Below are positions 36,267-47,500 of a stretch of DNA of 64,000 nt, piece by piece. Every line of letters starts with the position of its first letter. Positions within the stretch are counted from its first letter, which is position 1. The stretch covers positions 53,679-117,678 of the forward strand of contig CAKTQM010000001.1 in assembly GCA_934597125.1 (NCBI GenBank), given 5' to 3'. The notes under the pieces are model-generated. The model had not been told where the DNA came from, did no database searches, and saw only the letters and a program-made list of their open reading frames with translations. Made by a program: the position numbers and the translations under genes. Origin of the DNA: an uncultured Oscillospiraceae bacterium (GTDB lineage Bacteria; Bacillota; Clostridia; Oscillospirales; Oscillospiraceae).

Positions 36267-38876
36267 ATGAAAAAGATCATCAGCGTTCTGCTGGCGGCGG
36301 TCATGGTGCTGAGCCTGCTGCCGACGACGTGGGCGGAGGAGAATACCGCCGGCATAGGAGAGGAGACAGGGACTTCGACGCAGGCGCTGCCTGCGCTGGA
36401 GGTGAGCGATGGGCTCAACGTCTTGTTTGCTACGGGGATGAAGGAGGGCTGGCTGCAATATGATCCCAACATCACCGTGGACTGCGATGAAAGGCTGGGG
36501 CCGGAGAAAGAGATCCCCGCTTTTCGCGTGACCGGCGCCGGTGCGGGCAGCCACTGCTTTCTGGCGGTGGAGAGACAGGATGGGCTTGTGCTGACAGCGG
36601 GCGAAACAATGGTTACTCCGAGAGGCAGCGAAGAGAAGGATAAGCTTGTCTATGAGCTGATCGCGCCGGAGGTAGGAGACGAGCCGGTCACGTGGGATTA
36701 CCAGCTGCATGTCGGGGAGAAGGAATATCCCTTCGGCGTGGTGTTTGTGCGCGCCCAGCAGGGCGGCGAAACCGGCGGTGAGACAGGCGGCGAAACCGGT
36801 GGCGAAACCGGTGGTGAGGCGTGGGAGCCCGGCGGCAGCCTGCCCACCCGCGCACCGGAAAATCTGCAGACGGTGTATACAGAGAAGGGCTACCGGTTCC
36901 CTGTGCTGGGGGCGGATGTTCACTTTGACTTCCCTGAGGAGCTGCGGGCGTGGGAGTCCGGCTGCGGCAATGATTGGGACTATCGGCTTTCGTCCGATGA
37001 GGAGACAGGCGTTTTCACCGTGGAGGTCAACAGCGCCAATTTCAACGAGACACGCTGGCAGAAGGCGCTTAACGGCGGCGTGCTGGCGGACGGTGTGTTC
37101 TTTCACTACTATTTCGGCGGCAACAGCGAGATCCAGCCCATGGCGTATGGCTTTGACCTGACGGGCGAGTACAGCGATGACAGGGAAGGCGCGTACCTGC
37201 GGGATTTTGACTATGCGGAGCAGGAGCTGCAGGGCGATTACTATTACAGCAACGGACACCGACTGGCAACGGTGAACCGGCAGACGGCCAGCGAGAGCGT
37301 GCTGTCCATCCGGAAGGAGGGCGAGACGTGGATCTTTCTGGTGGCGATGGACGATGAGAGCGGAAAGAATATGGAAGATGCCGCCGTCAAGTACGCCATG
37401 CTGGTGAAGATCCAGCCCAACAGCGACTATCTGACCAAGCTGACGGCGGACAACGGTACGCCGGTGGACAAGACGCGCATCCATGTGGACAAGGTTCACA
37501 GCGACTGGAACGCCATTGTTCCGGCGGCGGGCACGGTATTTCTGCGGACAAAGAAGCAGGTCAATGATCTGGGAAATGCGCTTCCCGGCCGCGACCAGCC
37601 GCTCGGTGAACTGACGGTGGACGCGCCGGCGGGCTACACCTTGAAGGAATGGGACAACAGCGGTGAAACGGGCAGAGCCTTCCCCGCCGTGCTGCGGCAG
37701 TGGGATTATCAGACGGTGCGTCTGACGTGGGAAAAGGCGGGAGCGCCGGATCGGATGGAATACGTGGACGTGGAGTGCCAGAACAGCCAGGAGTGGTTCC
37801 GTGAGCTGGGCACGACGGAGAACGTTCCGGTCACAACGCCCGAAACCGCCACGGATACGGCCACGGACACGCGGCTGAAGGCGAACGGCGTCAATGTGGA
37901 ATATACGAAGGAGATCGGCTATTTCAAAACGACGGTGGACGCCACACAGCTGAAGGATATCGCGCTGCTGCTGGACAGCAGGGCGACGGTAACGCCGCTG
38001 GAGGGGGCGGTGACCTGCCGATATCTGCAGCCTGCCGGTTCGGACAATCCGGCGCTGGCTACCGGCAGCACGATCGGCAGCTTGTTTGACAGCCAGCCGA
38101 TCGTGCCGGTCAGTCAAGTGCCCGGGCTGCTGCTGATGGAGGTGGCACCGCTGGAGCTGGACAACGGCCTGACGGTCTACTACGCCAGCTCCCAGCTCTA
38201 TCGTGAGTTGGTGGTGCAGTGGCTGAACAGTGCGGATGAGATCATCGGCTACAGCTATATCTACGGCCGCAACGGCGATCTGGTGACGGCGATCCCCACA
38301 GAGGTGGCGGAGAAGGTGGACGAGCCGGTGAAAGCGCCGACACTGGAGAGTGATGCCGAAAAGCCCACGTTTACCTGCGACCGCAATTTGCAGAGCGGCA
38401 GTCCGGATGGCCGGAAGGTGTTCTTCCGTTTTGAGGTGACAGGCGCGGGTGCGGGGGAAAAGACCCTCTATCTGCCCTACGAATATTTCAATATGACGGT
38501 GGAGCAGGGTCTGGCGCTGCGAGAGCAGGGGATGCGCCCCACGATCACCCATTACCGCGACGAGGCCTGCAGCGGGTATGACACGTTTGAGGGGGAATAT
38601 ACGCCCTATGGCGTGAAATTCGCCAGCGAGGACTTTTCTCCCTTTGTGGTGGACTGCTCCGCCCGGGCGGATACGCCTGACGACAACGGAGGAAGCACCG
38701 ACAGCAGCAAAAACCATCGTGATGTGATCCGGCGGTTCCCCGCCAAGACGGAGGCGGAGAGCGGCACGGAGGTGGACTCCGCCAAGACTTTTGACGGCGG
38801 CGTGGCAGTGTACGCGGCGCTGGCGCTTGTCTCGGCGGGCGGCATGACGCTGATGCGGCGCAAGCGTGAGGACTGA
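36267..38876 (+). CDS. Large secreted surface protein with C-terminal membrane anchor (surface protein B)
   Basis: An 869-aa protein. Signal peptide MKKIISVLLAAVMVLSLLPT ending in TWA; two related domains around residues 40-160 and 680-810 (compare FRVTGAGAGSHCFLAVE with FEVTGAGAGEKTLYLPYE, each in a sequence ending PFGVVF- or YGVKF-like); a (GGET)n tract at about 166-183 encoded by 36762-36815; a long central region without a known motif; and the same C-terminal anchor as surface protein A. AAAGGAACCGAGG precedes the ATG. Function unknown; the repeated domain may be a ligand-binding beta sandwich. Confidence 0.82.
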   Translation: MKKIISVLLAAVMVLSLLPTTWAEENTAGIGEETGTSTQALPALEVSDGLNVLFATGMKEGWLQYDPNITVDCDERLGPEKEIPAFRVTGAGAGSHCFLAVERQDGLVLTAGETMVTPRGSEEKDKLVYELIAPEVGDEPVTWDYQLHVGEKEYPFGVVFVRAQQGGETGGETGGETGGETGGEAWEPGGSLPTRAPENLQTVYTEKGYRFPVLGADVHFDFPEELRAWESGCGNDWDYRLSSDEETGVFTVEVNSANFNETRWQKALNGGVLADGVFFHYYFGGNSEIQPMAYGFDLTGEYSDDREGAYLRDFDYAEQELQGDYYYSNGHRLATVNRQTASESVLSIRKEGETWIFLVAMDDESGKNMEDAAVKYAMLVKIQPNSDYLTKLTADNGTPVDKTRIHVDKVHSDWNAIVPAAGTVFLRTKKQVNDLGNALPGRDQPLGELTVDAPAGYTLKEWDNSGETGRAFPAVLRQWDYQTVRLTWEKAGAPDRMEYVDVECQNSQEWFRELGTTENVPVTTPETATDTATDTRLKANGVNVEYTKEIGYFKTTVDATQLKDIALLLDSRATVTPLEGAVTCRYLQPAGSDNPALATGSTIGSLFDSQPIVPVSQVPGLLLMEVAPLELDNGLTVYYASSQLYRELVVQWLNSADEIIGYSYIYGRNGDLVTAIPTEVAEKVDEPVKAPTLESDAEKPTFTCDRNLQSGSPDGRKVFFRFEVTGAGAGEKTLYLPYEYFNMTVEQGLALREQGMRPTITHYRDEACSGYDTFEGEYTPYGVKFASEDFSPFVVDCSARADTPDDNGGSTDSSKNHRDVIRRFPAKTEAESGTEVDSAKTFDGGVAVYAALALVSAGGMTLMRRKRED

Positions 38877-38886
38877 CGCGCGGTTA
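38724..38886 (+). repeat. 163-bp shared 3'-end sequence, copy 2
   Basis: Partner of 35974-36136. The downstream terminator is also similar in position but has decayed: GGGGCTACCCGCGGCGTGCC before TTTTTT at 38910-38938 pairs poorly. Confidence 0.92.
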
Positions 38887-38952
38887 GGACAAGACGATAG
38901 CACAGAAAAAGGGGCTACCCGCGGCGTGCCCTTTTTTCGTGGGCCGCCTACC

Positions 38953-38980
38953 TTGACAACGGGGGGAGATTTGGTAGAAT
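38953..38980 (+). promoter_or_regulatory. Extended -10 promoter of the LuxR/MalT-type regulator
   Basis: TTGACA, 16-base spacer ending ATTTGG, TAGAAT. Confidence 0.85.
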
Positions 38981-39030
38981 ATTGCTAACAACACACGTTC
39001 GCGGTATGCGGGCGGGGAAGGAGCGGCGCT

Positions 39031-41397
39031 ATGGAGAAAAGACCTGTGATCAGCGCGGAGCTGGCGGAGGCCTTTGACGAGGTGATGGAGCGGGGGCGCA
39101 TCGCGCTGTTCAGCGCGCCATGCGGCTTTGGCAAGTCGGTGGTGTCCCGCGCGCTGCTGCGCCGCCGCCGCGTGCGGGAGCTGTCCGCCGACGGGGAGGG
39201 CTTCGCCCTGCCGGAGAACGACGGCACGTGGGATGTGCTGGTGCTGGATCAGCTGCAGAATCTGCCGGAGGAGGAGCGGGACGACCTGTGTCAGCTGCTG
39301 CGGACGGCGGCGGATCGGCGGTTCGTGCTGCTGAGCCGGGGGCAGCTGCCGGGGTGGCTGGCGCCGTTCCGGTTTTCCGGACTGTTACAGGTGTTTACCG
39401 CCGAGGATCTGGCGCTGGATCGCGCCGGAGCGGCAACGCTGCTGGGGCGGTACGGCGTGACGCTGCCGGACACGGAGCTGACCGCCGTGCTGCGGGACTC
39501 CTGCGGCCATCCGTTGGCGCTGGATCTGCTGGGGCGCAGCATGGCGGCGCGGCAGGAGGGCTATACCCCCGCTGTGGAGCAGCAGGTGCGCCGCCAGATG
39601 ATGGACTATTTCGAGGACGCGGTGTACCGCCGGTTCGATCTGTCGCTGCGGCGGTTTTTGCTGGAACTGTCGCCCTTTGAGCCGTTTGATCTGGAGCTGG
39701 CCCGCATTGTCAGCGGCGACAGCCGCGCGGGCGAGCAGCTGTCGCTGCTGCAGCGGCAGACCTCCATGCTGCTGTATGAGGGGGAGAAGTGCCGGTTCTG
39801 GCCGGCGTTCCGGGAGTTTTTGCTGTGGAAGCTGGAGTGTGAATATACCGACGAACAGCGGCGGAGTTTGTATAACCGCGGGGCGCTGTACTATGAGCTG
39901 CATCAGGATTTCGGACAGGCGCTGGCCCTTTATCAGCAGGGCGGCGAGCGGCGGAAGGTGACGGAGCTTCTGCGGCGCAGCGCCGAGCTGCACCCGGGCA
40001 TGGGGCATTATGAAGAATTGGCCGCCTATTACAACATCCTCAGCGATGAGGAGGTGGCGGCTTCGCCGTCGCTGATGCAGGCGGTGAGCATGCTGTGCGC
40101 GCTGCGGGGAGACTATGAGGGCTCCCAGCGGTGGTATGGGACGTTGGCGGATTTTGCCGACCGCCGCAGAGGCAACGACGCGGCGGGACGGGAGGCCAGA
40201 GGCCGTTTGGCATGGCTGGATATCTCGCTGCCCCAGCGGGGCGTGGCGGATCTGGCGGAGGTGATCCCCGCCGCGTTCCGGCTGCTGACCTGTCGGCAGA
40301 TCGAGCTGCCGTCCTTCTCGGTCACCAGCGCGCTGCCCAGCATTATGAACGGAGGCAAGGATTTCTCCGACTGGAGCAAAAGGGACGACCTGCTATATGC
40401 CACCATCCGTCCGGCGGTGGAGGCAGTGCTGGGTCGGGACGGCGTGGGACTGGCGGACACCGCCATCGCCGAGAGCAAGTTTGAAAAGGGACAGGATGTG
40501 TCCGGACGGGTGCTGGCGCTGGTGTCCAGCCTGAATGACATCCGCTGTCAGGGCACGCCGGATATTGAGTTTGCCACGGTGGGGCTGATCGTCCGCAGTC
40601 AGGTGGATAACGGCCGTCCGGAGGACGCGGCGCGGATGCTGGATTCCCTGCGTCAGCGGCTGGAGAGCGGGGGCAACGGACGCTTTCTGCCCAACATCGA
40701 CGCCATGCGCTGCCGCATCGACCTGCGTACCGGAGACGCCATGGCGGTGACGGAATGGTATCGGGACAAGGCGCCGCGGGATCCCACCCATTTTCGGGTG
40801 CTGCTGCGCTATCAGTACTTCACGCAGGCCATGGCGGAGCTGGCGCTGGGGGATCCGAAAGCGGTGCTGCTGACGCTGGCACCCATGGGACAGTACTGCG
40901 ACGTGTGCCAGCGGTATATCGACAGCATCCATCTGCACGTGCTGACGGCTATCGCCCGATTCCGGCTGCGGGACGAAGGATGGCGGGCCGAGTTGGATGC
41001 GGCGCTGGAGACGGCAGCCAAATACGGCTTTGTGCGGACGGTGAGCCAGTACGGCGCGGCGGTTTTGCCGCTGCTGGAGCGCCGCCGCTGGCAGGAGGAT
41101 GAGACGGCGTTCCGCGACGCGGTGATGCCCGCCGTGCGGGCACAGGCCGCCAACTATCCTGACTTTTTGGCGCCGCCGCTGGAGCGGGAGGACGATCTGA
41201 CGGCCACGGAGCTGCAGGTGCTGCGGCTGCTGTGCGCCGACAAGAGCAACGCGGAGATCGGGGAGATACTGAACATCCGGCTGCCCACGGTGAAGAGCCA
41301 TGTGAGCCACATCCTGCAGAAGCTGAACGTCAGCCGCAGGGCGGAGGCCAAGCGGGCGGCGGAGCGGCTGCACCTGCTGCCGGGGACAAAACTATGA
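39031..41397 (+). CDS. MalT-like LuxR-family ATPase regulator within the surface-protein locus
   Basis: A 788-aa STAND-type regulator. Walker A is at residues 29-36 (APCGFGKS) and the Walker B-like strand is WDVLVLDQLQNL. A winged-helix and helical-repeat region (TPR-like, about 270-720) follows, then a C-terminal LuxR helix-turn-helix (LTATELQVLRLLCADKSNAE and IGEILNIRLPTVKSHVSHIL). In MalT, an inducer and ATP drive oligomerisation and DNA binding. It lies between surface genes B and C, on the same strand, and shares their promoter type, so it likely controls them and perhaps itself. The ligand is unknown. GGGGAAGGAGCGGCGCT precedes the ATG. Confidence 0.88.
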   Translation: MEKRPVISAELAEAFDEVMERGRIALFSAPCGFGKSVVSRALLRRRRVRELSADGEGFALPENDGTWDVLVLDQLQNLPEEERDDLCQLLRTAADRRFVLLSRGQLPGWLAPFRFSGLLQVFTAEDLALDRAGAATLLGRYGVTLPDTELTAVLRDSCGHPLALDLLGRSMAARQEGYTPAVEQQVRRQMMDYFEDAVYRRFDLSLRRFLLELSPFEPFDLELARIVSGDSRAGEQLSLLQRQTSMLLYEGEKCRFWPAFREFLLWKLECEYTDEQRRSLYNRGALYYELHQDFGQALALYQQGGERRKVTELLRRSAELHPGMGHYEELAAYYNILSDEEVAASPSLMQAVSMLCALRGDYEGSQRWYGTLADFADRRRGNDAAGREARGRLAWLDISLPQRGVADLAEVIPAAFRLLTCRQIELPSFSVTSALPSIMNGGKDFSDWSKRDDLLYATIRPAVEAVLGRDGVGLADTAIAESKFEKGQDVSGRVLALVSSLNDIRCQGTPDIEFATVGLIVRSQVDNGRPEDAARMLDSLRQRLESGGNGRFLPNIDAMRCRIDLRTGDAMAVTEWYRDKAPRDPTHFRVLLRYQYFTQAMAELALGDPKAVLLTLAPMGQYCDVCQRYIDSIHLHVLTAIARFRLRDEGWRAELDAALETAAKYGFVRTVSQYGAAVLPLLERRRWQEDETAFRDAVMPAVRAQAANYPDFLAPPLEREDDLTATELQVLRLLCADKSNAEIGEILNIRLPTVKSHVSHILQKLNVSRRAEAKRAAERLHLLPGTKL

Positions 41398-41412
41398 GCG
41401 CTTACGAGAAAG

Positions 41413-41438
41413 GCACGCCGGAGGGCGTGCTTTTTTTC
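41413..41438 (+). terminator. Terminator of the regulator gene
   Basis: GCACGCC/GGCGTGC stem with a GGAG loop followed by TTTTTTT. Confidence 0.9.
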
Positions 41439-41470
41439 ACGGGCCGGGGCGGCATCATACTTTGGCACGA

Positions 41471-41498
41471 TTGACAGGAATTGGGAAATTGGTACAAT
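41471..41498 (+). promoter_or_regulatory. Extended -10 promoter of surface protein C gene
   Basis: TTGACA, 16-base spacer ending AATTGG, TACAAT. Confidence 0.85.
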
Positions 41499-41564
41499 AC
41501 AGGAGAATGAAATAATCTGGGATGATAGCGAAACAACCATGAGGATCAGAAAGGAAACACGAGC

Positions 41565-44500
41565 ATGAAGAGAAGGATCATCAGTCTTTTGATGGCGCTG
41601 GTTATGACGCTGAGTCTGGTGCCCACCACGGTGTGGGCGGCGGGCATCGACATGGGCGGCGGCATCGTTAGCGGCGGCCAGGGCGAGAATACGTCCGGCG
41701 GTGTGTATGACGATGGCACCGGCAGCAGCGGCACCGGCGGCGGGGTTTACAGCGGCGTTGGTGCGAATAGCGGTGCTGTGGCGGAGGTCACTGACTATAA
41801 TAAAAAGACCACGGCGTATTCTACAATCGAAGAGGCGTTTAAAGCATTTGAGCACGAAGGTACGGTGAAGCTGCTGCAGGATGTGACGCTCAATGATACG
41901 AATGACTATGGCATTATACTATCGGGGAGTATGGTTGGTAGTTTCGATAATGCCATCTCAGGTGATCTTACGTTAGAACTGAATGGCAAAACGATCAGCC
42001 AGAAAACGGGGATTACAAGTTGGAACAACGTTAAAAGTGTCTTCTATGTGGGCTTTGGTTGTACGCTGACCATCCAGGACAGCAGCGAGACTGGCGGCGG
42101 CAAGATCCTGCAGCCAAACGGCGGTATTGCTGTGACATGTAACGAAGGCGGCACTGTTATTGTAAAGAGCGGTACCATCGAGCAAACTGGGGTGAACAGT
42201 GATATTAACAACAACTGCGCAATCGCTGGTTTATCTGGTACGGTAACGATCGAGGGCGGCGAGTTCAGCGGCAGTCAAATGGGCGTAGGGATCCTTTCTG
42301 GCTGCCATCTGAATGTTAGCCCTGTTACCGGTGCGCCGACGTTCCATGGAGGAACATACGGCCTGCAGATTTACAGCGGCGGCTCGGCGAGCCTTTCCGG
42401 CGGTACGTATACCGGCGGCAGCGGCGGTATCTTTCGCCAGGATGGCGGAAAGGTAACAGACCTGTTGGACTCGGGGTATCACTATGAGGATGGCGACGGC
42501 AAGGTGATTACGCCGGACGGCAACAGTGTGCCCAGCGGGACGAAGGTCGTGAAGACCGAGGGACTGGTGGAGTACATTGATGCGGACGGCAATGCGGCAA
42601 GCAAGATCGGCTGCATTCCGCTGACGGCGGAGGGCTTTACCGGCATCGGCGCGAACAGCAATGTCTGGTTCGTTGCCGATCATGATATTACAACAAGCGA
42701 GGGAAACTTTGCGGTCACTGGTACGGTGAACCTGATCCTCTGCGACGGGGTGACGGTAGCGCTGGACAATGAGAGTATCACCCTTTGTGGCTATACAAAT
42801 CAGCCCGCGACGCTGAACATTTTTGCACAGAGCGGGGGCACCGGCAAGCTGGTGGTAACGGCGACGGCGGATAGTACCTATGCGGGCATCTGCAACATCA
42901 GCGGGGAGAATGATAGTGCTGCGCTGAACGTCTACGGCGGCACCGTTGAGGCTACGGGTGCGCTTAAAGAGGGCGTCTCCATTGATGTTTGCAGCGCGGG
43001 CATCGGTACTGCGGGACAGAACGAGTCCAACAATACCTTGACGGTGAACATCTGTCGCGGCACGGTGATCGCCAAGGCGGGCGGCGCGGGCGCACAGGCC
43101 ATCGGCAGCGGCACGAACGCCAAAGGCACGGTGACGGTCACCATCGCCGATGGGATGAAGTGCGTCAAGACGGAGGATCCGAGCACGGAATGCAGCTATG
43201 GCAATACAGAGGGTACGTCTGTTACCATTACCCGGTGCGACCACCCCAAAGTCAACTATACCGGTACTGAAACGGACGCGGCGGGGCATACGGGGACTTG
43301 TGCGTTCTGCCGCGCGACAGTGACAGGCAACCACACCTTCGGCGAGTGGACGCCGGTGGATGGGACGAACTACCACCAGCGCAGCTGCACGGCGGGCTGC
43401 GGCTATACGGTGAAAGGAGAGCATGTTTGGCGCGGAGAGGCCAATGCGGACGGGCTGACACATAACGTGCGGTGCTATGACTGCGGTGAGCAGGGAGATA
43501 CGGACGTGCCGCACGATTTCAGTGATCACATGAATAGGACGGTGGATGGGGAACCATGGTGGTATTACCGCTGCAAGGACTGCCTTGCCACTCTGGTGGC
43601 GGTGTACGGCAAAGACAAATACACCATCCTTCAGAAGGCCGTTGATGCAGCTGCCGAGGCGGAAAACGGCACGGTAGAGCTGCAGGACTATCTGAATGAG
43701 AACGTGACGATCACCAAAGGCAATGTAACCATTGATCTGAACGACTGCCGGTGGGGCAAAGGAGACAGCAATGGTACTGTGCTGACCGTCCAGGGCGGCA
43801 GCGTTACGCTGGAAAACGGCATCATGCATGACAGCCCCGCTTGCGCTCCACTTGTGATCGAGGGCGGCGAGGTGACGCTAAAGAGCATGGACATCCGCGG
43901 GGTCAGCAACACAGTCAGAACGATGCCGGCTGTTGAGGTCACGAGCGCTGACGCGAAGCTGAATCTGACGATCGGCGTGACGTTGGTGAATGGTATGGAA
44001 GTCCCTGCGGGCAAGTGTCTGGCGGACTATCTGCCGGAGGGCGCGGCGTTTGCGGAATGCGATGTGAACGGTAAGGAGATAACCGCTAAGAGCACGTTTG
44101 TCTCCGATGTATATACCACCAACAAGAGCACCAGTGACATGGCGGTGGTGGCCCATAGCCACAACGGCAGCCCCTGTGCCTGCGGGTATACCTGCGGCCA
44201 TTCCGCCGGCATGGACAGCAACACCGGCAAGTGTGCGAAGTGCGGAACGTTCCTGGCGGAGGCCAGTGTGACGGCGGAGAGCGCGACGGTTTATTATGAC
44301 AGCTTTGCCGGTGCTGTGAATGCGGCGAAGGAACAGGATGGTTCTACGGTGAAGCTGCTGAAGAATGCGACGCTCCCTTCGTACGATGAGGATAAGGCTA
44401 ATAGTAATATTTACATTGAAAAGGGTACGTTTACCATCGACTGGAATGGATATACCCTTACCGGTGGGACTTGGTATGGCCTGCTGGTGATCACAGATGG

Positions 44501-47500
44501 CTGGGGCACAAGGGCCGATGTGACCCTGATGGACAGCAACGGCAATGCCGGTGGTGCGAGAAACCATGGCGGTGCGGCGATAGGGGTTTACGCGAGTGGC
44601 AATGTAACCATTCAGAGCGGTATCTATTCCCCTCAGGTGTTGAAAGACGAGAGAGCCTCTCGTAAGGTGACGATCAGTGGCGGTGTGTTTGAAAACCCAG
44701 AGAGCAGCGGCATAAGAGGTGCGCTGTATTACGCGGGCGGCAAACTGAAGGATATGCTGGCTTCCGGCTATACCTTTGCTTATGAGGATAATACGCTGCT
44801 GGATGTTTACAATACGAATATGTCGGAGGGTCGTAGAACCGTCCACGTGGTGGCGCATGCCAAGCACACTTTTGGAGAGAACGACAGATGTGACTGCGGA
44901 CTTGTCTGTGCGCATGCGGCGATAGACGCAGACAGAACGTGTACGACCTGCGGAAAGACGATGGTCGTCAAGGTCGTGAAGAGCGGCGGAGAGACCCGCT
45001 ATTACCGGGATCTGCAGACGGCGCTGAACAATGCCGGCGTCGGCACGGTGACGCTGCTGACGGATGCAAACACCGCGGGTGCGTTTTCCATTACCACGGC
45101 GCTTACCCTTGACCTGAACGGCTACAATATCGGCGGCACGGTGACTGTGGGCGCCAAGGCCACCATCAAGGATTCCGGCACGGACAAGGGAAAGATCGGA
45201 CAGTTGAATGTGGTCTCTGCCAGCCTGACCCTCGGCGATCTGCTGGAGGAGAACTACGGCTTTAAGACTGCCAACGGCTGGGCGGACGAGACGGCAAAGA
45301 CGGCGGGCGGCATTTCTGTGATGCAGGTGCCATTCATGCGCGCTGCGCTGATGGCCAGCAAGACGACCAAGGTGTATGGCGAGGCAGGCGTGAAGTTGAC
45401 CGGTGACTATACGCTTAATTACTCCGTGACTACGTATGGCGACTGGTATAAGATCGCTGACGACGGCACGGCGACAGCGTTGGAAGAGACATCATGCTTG
45501 CGCTATGTGCTGCCTGCCGATCTGGCTGTGGGGCAGCACACCTACCGGCTTACCTTTAGATCGGCCGATGGATACCAGACGAGCCGCGAAGTGACTGTAA
45601 CGGTGACTCCCGCCGCGCTGACAGAGGATTCGGTGACGCTGGCGGAGGATTCCTTTACCTATGACGGCAGCGCAAAGACGCCGGAGGTGACGGTGGTGCT
45701 GCGAGATCAGACGCTGGTGAAGGATAGGGACTACACGGTGGCCTACGCCAACAACACCGACGCGGGCACGGCGACAGTGACCGTCACCGGCAAGGACAAC
45801 TATGCCGGAACGGTGACGAAGACATATCGAATCACGGCCAAGACCATCACCGGCATGACACTGACGGTGGAGGGGAATGCTGTTTACAACGGCAGCGCAC
45901 AGACACCTGACGTGACGGTCAGGGACGGCGAAAAGACGCTGGTGAAGGACACGGATTATACGGTGGTGTCCTATGCCGGCAACATCAACGCCGGTGAGGC
46001 GGCAGTGACTGTTGCCGGTAAGGGCAATTATCAGGGCCAGCTGAAGGAGACGTTTACCATTGCCAAGGCGAATGCGGGCACTGTCGGGGATGGCAGTCTG
46101 ACTATCACCAACGACTGGGCGAAGGTCTACACCGTGCAGCTGCCTGCCCTGCCCGCGCTGAATGAGCCCTGCCGCTACGGCACGATCCGTTACCGCGTGG
46201 AGAACGTGGAGCTGGGCAGCTACTACGACGCCGGTGCGGCGCGTCAGGCGTCTGTCAGCGACAGCGGTGTGCTGACTCTGCCGATCCAGGCGGTGAGCAG
46301 CGACCAGACCGGCTCTGTGGGCACGGTGACCGTCAAGGTAAGCAGCGACAACTATGAGGAGATCACGATAAAGGTTGCTGTGAATGCGGTGAACAAGGCG
46401 GTTCCCACCGGAGAGCCGACACTCAGCAGGACAACGCTGCGCTATGGCGAGACGCTGAGTGCGATCACGCTGAGCGGCGCCATGAAGGTCGGCGAGACGG
46501 AGATCCCGGGCCGCTTCTCCTGGGAGGAGCCCAATATGCTGCCCAACACGGCGCAATATACGGCCGCCTGGATCTTTACCCCTGACGATCAGGAGCATTA
46601 CGCCGTTGTGACCGGCAAGGCGGAGCTAAGAGTGACGAATCTGCCCCAGAAGACCCATCAGGTCGGCGGACAGGTGCAATATGAGGCGGAAGACGGCCAG
46701 ACAGGTGCGCCGGTAGCCAATGCCACTGTTACGATCCGTGAGGGCAATAAGATCCACTATCGCGGCATGACGGACGCGGAAGGTAAGTTTACCATCCGCA
46801 ATGTGGAGAACGGCATTTACAACGTGGTGGTCGAAGTGCAGGACGGCCTTATGCGCAAGACCGTTACGGCAAAGCTGATCCTGAACAGCGGCAGCAGCGA
46901 TACCATTGATGTGGGAACGCTGAAGATCCCCGTGGAGCCTGTCAACAGCAAGCTGAAGCAGGAGGACAATGTTCCCGACACCGTGGTGGGCGGTTTGGAT
47001 GATCTGGCAAAGGAAAAGTACGGTGAAAAACCCGATGACGGCAACGGCGTCGAGGTGACGATGGAGGTCAAGGCGCCGGAGGAATCCAAGGAGCAGAAGG
47101 ACGTGGAGCAGGAGATCCGGAAGAAGGCGCCCGACAAGGAGCTGGAGTTTATTGACATTGATCTGCTGCTGAAAACGATTTTGAAGGAGCAGACGCCGGA
47201 GGGAGAAGCACCCTCCGATCCTGCCGAGCTGATCACCGATACAGGTGATACCGTTCTGGAGATCATCATTTCCTACGACACCAGCCGCAAGGGAATCACG
47301 GTGCTGCGGCACCATGTGGAGAATGGCAAGGATGAAGTGACGCAGTTTGATCCGAAGAATCCCGGCAAGGACGGCACCTTCTATATCGACTACGAGAATC
47401 ACTGCATCCATATCTTCACCAGCAAGTTCTCCACCTATGCCATCGGCTATGAGCCGCCGGTACAGGAGCCGGAGAAGCCGGATGTGAAGCCGCCGCAGGC

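Noticed and set aside
35679-38903. 1074-codon minus-strand open frame across surface gene B
   Set aside because: It is the antisense of two genes with signal peptides, anchors and promoters; its predicted protein is low-complexity and rich in Arg and His.
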